From assembly GCA_017612495.1 (NCBI GenBank), contig JAGAFQ010000053.1, positions 1-8,774 on the forward strand: a DNA stretch of 8,774 nucleotides, read 5' to 3'. Made by a program: the position numbers and the translations under genes. Origin of the DNA: Clostridia bacterium. Lineage in GTDB: Bacteria; Bacillota; Clostridia; Oscillospirales; CAG-272. Within the stretch, counting starts at the first letter, position 1, and every line of letters starts with the position of its first letter. Below are positions 5,222-8,774 of the stretch, piece after piece. The notes below the pieces were generated by a model that had not been told where the DNA came from, searched no databases, and saw only the letters and a list, made by a program, of their open reading frames with translations.

Positions 5222-6136
5222 GTGACCAAACGAAAACCCGGCTTTATCATAGTCGATATACTGTATTTATCAATAGCGATACTGCCGCTTTTGTTCGGCA
5301 TGGCGCTTAAAATATTCACCAATCCCGCCGAAAGCGGGATATCCATCCACGGTGCGCGGATATTTTTCAAAGCTCCTTTCATCCTCGGCGGCATCGTCAT
5401 TACCGAAACGCAGATAAATTCGCTTGTGGCAATGCTCTTTATTCTGGGTATGGCGCTGTTTTTGACGCACGGCATATCAAAGATACCCAATACCAAAAGG
5501 CAGTTTATCGCCGAATGGGCGGTAAGCAAGGTCGAGGGACTTGTCGGCGAAAATATGGGGCAGAGCTTTATGAACTTGGTGCCTTTCATAATGGCGATAT
5601 TGTCGCTCTCCGCCGTTTCGAGCCTTTTGACACTCATCGGCATCTATCCGCCGACCTGTGATGTCAATACCATTGCGGGCTGGGCGCTCACCGTGATCTT
5701 GTTTATAGAATATTACCGTTTCAAATGCGGTCCATGGGGCTTTATCAAAAGCTTTCTCGAGCCTTTGCCGCCGCTTGCTCCCCTTAACCTGATAGGCGAA
5801 GTGGCAACACCGTTTGCAATGACTTTGCGTCATTTCGGAAACGTGCTTTCCGGTTCCATCATCGGTGCGCTCATCGCCGCATTTACGGCATACGTTTCAA
5901 AAACCGTTTTCGGTGCATTGCCCGGCATCTTATCCGAAATACCGTTTTTCCAGATCGGCATCCCCGCATTTTTGTCGCTGTATTTTGATCTGTTCAGCGG
6001 CTGCTTGCAGGCATTCATCTTTTCGATGCTTGCGATGCTCAACATTTCGAGCGCATTCGATGCCGACGGCTTTGAAAAACGCAGGGCAAAAAGAGAGGCA
6101 AAATTAAAACTTGCCGCCTCACAAAACAGTAAATAA
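5222..6136 (+). CDS. atpB: F1Fo ATP synthase subunit a
   Basis: A 304-residue membrane protein forming the stator half-channels that carry ions to and from the c-ring. The start is GTG with AGGAGAT 6 nt upstream. The essential stator arginine is Arg203 in TLRHFGN (the common version is LRLFGN; His204 follows the Arg here). PPTCDVNT (143-150) matches the conserved PTxDxN segment, and the PLPPLAPLNLIGEVATPF stretch (181-198) precedes the arginine helix. Hydrophobic segments lie around 9-31, 64-84, 117-141, 151-165, 190-230 and 240-275. It is somewhat longer than many bacterial a subunits, with an extended segment after the first helix and a basic C-terminal tail from about residue 283 (KRRAKREAK). 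It is followed 31 nt later by the c subunit gene. Confidence 0.95.
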   Translation: MTKRKPGFIIVDILYLSIAILPLLFGMALKIFTNPAESGISIHGARIFFKAPFILGGIVITETQINSLVAMLFILGMALFLTHGISKIPNTKRQFIAEWAVSKVEGLVGENMGQSFMNLVPFIMAILSLSAVSSLLTLIGIYPPTCDVNTIAGWALTVILFIEYYRFKCGPWGFIKSFLEPLPPLAPLNLIGEVATPFAMTLRHFGNVLSGSIIGALIAAFTAYVSKTVFGALPGILSEIPFFQIGIPAFLSLYFDLFSGCLQAFIFSMLAMLNISSAFDADGFEKRRAKREAKLKLAASQNSK

Positions 6137-6167
6137 TTATTTTATATATATCACGGAGGAAAAAATC

Positions 6168-6455
6168 ATGTTGGAAATTTCTATTGCGATCATTCTCAGC
6201 TGCTGCGCACTCGGCGCCGCCATCGCGGCACTTACCGGCATCGGCCCTGCGCTCGGTGAAGGCGGAGCCGTTGCAAAATCCTGCGAGGCAGTCGGACGTC
6301 AGCCCGAGGCGAAGAGCGCCGTCACAAGCACTATGATCATCGGTTGCGCCCTTGCCGAAACGACCGGTATCTATGCGCTCTTTGTTGCTATTTTGCTCAT
6401 CTTCGTTGCACCCGGCAGTTTTGTAAATATCCTTATGAATGCTTTGGGCAGATAA
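6168..6455 (+). CDS. atpE: F1Fo ATP synthase subunit c (rotor ring; predicted Na+-binding)
   Basis: A 95-residue two-helix hairpin that oligomerises into the rotor ring. Helix 1 carries GIGPALGEGGAVAK, the loop has RQPEA (44-48), and helix 2 has the ion-binding LAETTGIY (62-69). Glu64 is the key carboxylate. Thr65, Thr66 and Tyr69 occupy the positions of the Ser-Thr and Tyr ligands of Na+ c-rings such as Ilyobacter tartaricus. At the helix 1 position where that enzyme has Gln, this protein has Glu31, the two-carboxylate variant known from Fusobacterium nucleatum, which binds Na+. Sodium coupling is therefore likely, though inferred. The ATG at 6168 has GGAGGA 7 nt upstream, preceded by an AT-rich stretch that may aid the high expression c subunits need. 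Length is slightly above the usual 70-90. Confidence 0.97.
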   Translation: MLEISIAIILSCCALGAAIAALTGIGPALGEGGAVAKSCEAVGRQPEAKSAVTSTMIIGCALAETTGIYALFVAILLIFVAPGSFVNILMNALGR

Positions 6456-6473
6456 TTTTATCGGGAGATAAAA

Positions 6474-6992
6474 ATGTTTACAGAAGAAGCACTTGATATT
6501 ATTTCAATAAACTTTTGGAATATCTTAATTGCTCTTTGCAATCTTCTCATTATGTTTTTCGTTTTGCGCAAGGTGTTCTATAACCCCGTAAAAAAGGTTA
6601 TGGACGAGCGGAAAAACGACATTGACAAACAATATGAAAATGCCCGGAACACCCAAAAAGAGGCTGACGCGGCAAAGACGTTGTGGCAGGAAAAATGCGA
6701 CAATGCCGAGAATGAGGCGCAAAAGATAATTGATGCGGCAAAAGAGAAAGCTCAAAAGCAGAGTGACGGAATAATTCTCGATGCCAAAGAAAATGCCGAT
6801 GCGCTCATTCGTTCTGCCAATGCTTCCATTGAGATCGAACGCAAAAAGGCGAGCGCCGATATAAAGAGCGAAATTGCCGATGTATCTGCCGCTATTGCCG
6901 AAAAAGTGCTCGGACGTGAGATAAATGAAGAAGATCACAAGGATCTTATAGATTCGTTTATTGATGAAATCGAGGCAGACAATGACAAATAA
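6474..6992 (+). CDS. atpF: F1Fo ATP synthase subunit b
   Basis: A 172-residue peripheral-stalk subunit. A single membrane helix lies near the N-terminus (about 14-31, NFWNILIALCNLLIMFFV), followed by the typical RKVFYNPVKKVMDERK (32-47). A long charged, Ala-rich helix (about 45-150) forms the right-handed coiled-coil stalk, and the C-terminal part (AIAEKVLGREI, then a helix ending in Asp-rich residues) contacts the delta subunit. GGGAGAT lies 4 nt before the ATG. It follows atpE by 18 nt and overlaps the start of atpH by 11 nt, suggesting coupled translation. Only one b-type gene is visible, so the stalk is probably a homodimer as in most non-photosynthetic bacteria. Confidence 0.96.
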   Translation: MFTEEALDIISINFWNILIALCNLLIMFFVLRKVFYNPVKKVMDERKNDIDKQYENARNTQKEADAAKTLWQEKCDNAENEAQKIIDAAKEKAQKQSDGIILDAKENADALIRSANASIEIERKKASADIKSEIADVSAAIAEKVLGREINEEDHKDLIDSFIDEIEADNDK

Positions 6993-7515
6993 AACGAGTA
7001 AAGAATATGCCGTTGCGGCGTTTTCTTTAGCAAAGGACCGCGGCAGCGAAAAGAGCATATCCGATTCGTTGTTGCGTGTTTCAAAGGAGTTAAGAGAAAA
7101 CCCCGAATACGTCGATCTGCTTTCTTCGCCGGGCATTCCCGTCGAAGAAAGACTTGCGTGCCTCGATAAGGCTTTTTCGGGCATTATCGACGACGATTGT
7201 TTGTCGCTTTTGAAGATACTTTGCGAAAACGGCAAGATGAGATATTTTGATGAGATAGCAAAGGAATATTCTGCACTTTATCAGATCTATACAAAGACCG
7301 CTTTTGCTACGGTGATAAGCGCCCGTGGACTTACGGCAGACGAAAAAGAAAGGCTGAAAGCAGCCCTTTGCTGCCGCATGAAAAAAGAGGTCGAGATCGA
7401 ATACAGAGTCGATAAAGATCTTATAGGCGGCATTATGGTCATAGTGGACGGATGTGTCATCGACGGCACCGTTAAAACAAAGCTGACAAGAATTAAGGAA
7501 GTGATCGATAAATGA
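6982..7515 (+). CDS. atpH: F1Fo ATP synthase subunit delta
   Basis: A 177-residue subunit (OSCP homologue) that joins the b stalk to the top of the alpha3beta3 head. The N-terminal six-helix domain covers about 1-105, starting with KEYAVAAFSLAKDRG and containing the LLSSPGIPVEERL segment (46-58). The C-terminal signature VDKDLIGGIMVIVDGCVIDG (143-162) is characteristic of the family. The ATG at 6982 was chosen over an in-frame ATG at 6961 because GAGG stands 7 nt before it (6971-6974 to 6982) and the family N-terminus begins here. It overlaps atpF by 11 nt at its start and atpA by 4 nt (ATGA) at its end, so translation of b, delta and alpha is probably coupled. Confidence 0.95.
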   Translation: MTNKTSKEYAVAAFSLAKDRGSEKSISDSLLRVSKELRENPEYVDLLSSPGIPVEERLACLDKAFSGIIDDDCLSLLKILCENGKMRYFDEIAKEYSALYQIYTKTAFATVISARGLTADEKERLKAALCCRMKKEVEIEYRVDKDLIGGIMVIVDGCVIDGTVKTKLTRIKEVIDK

Positions 7516-8774
7516 GCGGCACATCAAGCGAGATAAGCAATATCATAAAAGAACAAATAAAGAATTACCGCTCCCGTGTCGAGATGACCGAAACGGGAAC
7601 CGTCGTTTTGGTCGGCGACGGCATTGCAAGAGTTTACGGACTTCGCTCTTGTATGGCGAGCGAACTTTTGGAATTTGAAGGCGGAAGCTTCGGTATGGCT
7701 CAAAACCTCGAAGAAGAAACCGTTTCAGTCGCTATCCTTTCGGATAAAAACGATATCCACGAGGGAACGAAGGTCACGCGCACGGGCAAGGTCTTATCGA
7801 TCCCCGTAGGCGAAAAAATGCTCGGCCGCGTCGTTGATGCCCTCGGTATGCCGATCGACGGTAAAGGTCCCATTGAATATTCATCGACGCGCCCCATTGA
7901 AAACGAGGCGCCCGGCATCATCGAACGCAAGAGCGTTTCGGTGCCGCTTCAAACGGGCATCAAGGCTATCGACAGTATGATACCCATCGGCAGAGGACAA
8001 AGAGAACTCATCATCGGCGACAGACAGACGGGCAAGACCGAGATCGCCGTTGATACGATAATCAACCAAAAGGGCAAGGACGTTATTTGCATTTACGTTG
8101 CGATAGGTCAAAAGACGACCTCCGTCGTGCAGCTCGTAAACGAGCTTCGCCGTTTCGGCGCTATGGAATATACCATAGTAGTTTCGGCATCTGCCGCAGA
8201 CAGCGCGCCCTTGCAGTATATAGCGCCCTATTCGGGTTGCGCCATGGCTGAATATTTCAGAGAGCAGGGACGCGACGTTTTGATCGTCTACGACGATCTT
8301 TCAAAGCACGCCGTTGCATATCGCGCCCTTTCTTTGCTCATTCGCCGTCCTCCCGGAAGAGAGGCATATCCCGGCGACGTTTTCTATTTACATTCACGCC
8401 TTTTGGAGCGCGCCGCTTGTGTCGCCCCCGAATTCGGCGGCGGCTCAATAACCGCCTTGCCGATAATCGAAACGCAGGCAGGCGACGTTTCGGCATATAT
8501 CCCGACAAACGTGATCTCGATCACCGACGGACAGATATTCCTTGAAACGGAGCTTTTTCATTCGGGCATTATGCCGGCGATAAACCCCGGCATTTCGGTC
8601 AGCCGTGTCGGCGGCTCGGCACAGCTCAAAGCCATGAAAAAGGTCTCGGGCGAACTGAAACTTTTATATTCGCAATACCGCGAACTTCAGGCATTTGCAC
8701 AGTTCGGCAGCGATCTTGATGCCGATACGAAGGCTCGCTTGGCTCTCGGCGAACGCATAGTCGAGGTCTTGAAG
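7512..8774 (+). CDS. atpA: F1Fo ATP synthase subunit alpha (3' truncated by the window)
   Basis: The first 421 residues of the alpha subunit, with no stop before the window end; about 80 residues should be missing. Alpha forms the non-catalytic nucleotide sites of the F1 head. The beta-barrel domain (about 25-95) includes VGDGIARVYGL. The P-loop is GDRQTGKT at residues 169-176, and the Walker B region is LIVYDDLSKH (257-266), with His266 where many alpha subunits have Gln. RRPPGREAYPGDVFYLHSRL and the SRVGGSAQ motif with Arg365, the arginine finger reaching into the catalytic site, are intact. The start overlaps the atpH stop in an ATGA; the nearest Shine-Dalgarno-like AAGGA (7495-7499) is about 12 nt away, so reinitiation is likely. 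atpG, atpD and atpC are expected downstream. Confidence 0.97.
   Translation, partial: MSGTSSEISNIIKEQIKNYRSRVEMTETGTVVLVGDGIARVYGLRSCMASELLEFEGGSFGMAQNLEEETVSVAILSDKNDIHEGTKVTRTGKVLSIPVGEKMLGRVVDALGMPIDGKGPIEYSSTRPIENEAPGIIERKSVSVPLQTGIKAIDSMIPIGRGQRELIIGDRQTGKTEIAVDTIINQKGKDVICIYVAIGQKTTSVVQLVNELRRFGAMEYTIVVSASAADSAPLQYIAPYSGCAMAEYFREQGRDVLIVYDDLSKHAVAYRALSLLIRRPPGREAYPGDVFYLHSRLLERAACVAPEFGGGSITALPIIETQAGDVSAYIPTNVISITDGQIFLETELFHSGIMPAINPGISVSRVGGSAQLKAMKKVSGELKLLYSQYRELQAFAQFGSDLDADTKARLALGERIVEVLK

Noticed and set aside
6111..6167. A longer start for the c subunit
   Set aside because: It would overlap the end of atpB and bypass the GGAGGA site; the family N-terminus matches the ATG at 6168.

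Overview
The window is a chromosomal housekeeping segment, most likely from an anaerobic Gram-positive bacterium of the class Clostridia (Oscillospiraceae- or Christensenellales-like; the rank is my inference from protein style, strong Shine-Dalgarno sites, mid GC content and a clostridial-type atp operon). No phage, plasmid, CRISPR, tRNA or rRNA signal is visible.

Layout. (1) 2-628 (+): the 3' end of an FtsH-type membrane AAA+ zinc protease with a long charged tail ending in an Asp/Asn/Gly tract. (2) 629-1023: a non-coding gap between convergent genes. It holds a strong hairpin terminator that may work in both directions, a small perfect palindrome, an AATGAAG-based repeat element of about 170 bp, and a weaker nested hairpin. 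(3) 1024-4297 (-): ligA (NAD-dependent DNA ligase) followed 4 bp later by obg (ribosome-assembly GTPase), apparently one transcript. (4) 4298-4431: a divergent promoter region with two overlapping palindromes. (5) 4432-4680 (+): a small DUF3006-like protein whose stop codon lies inside its own terminator hairpin. (6) 4718-8774 (+): the first part of an F1Fo ATP synthase operon, atpI-atpB-atpE-atpF-atpH-atpA, with atpA cut by the window end. atpG, atpD and atpC would be expected beyond it.

How the genes work together. The atp genes are in the classic order. Fo subunits come first (AtpI assembly factor, a, c, b), then F1 (delta, alpha). Spacing shrinks from about 30 nt to overlaps of 11 and 4 nt, which suggests translational coupling. 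A near-consensus promoter (TTGACA, 17 bp, TATAGT) precedes atpI. The c subunit carries the side chains of a sodium-binding site, with glutamate in place of the usual glutamine on helix 1. This is the two-carboxylate arrangement described for Fusobacterium nucleatum, so the enzyme may couple to Na+ rather than H+.

The most interesting items are the predicted two-carboxylate c-ring, the AATGAAG repeat element between ftsH and obg, and the dyad symmetries over the -35 boxes of the DUF3006 and atp promoters. I did not find convincing evidence of a wholly new biological system; most of the window is ordinary conserved core genome.
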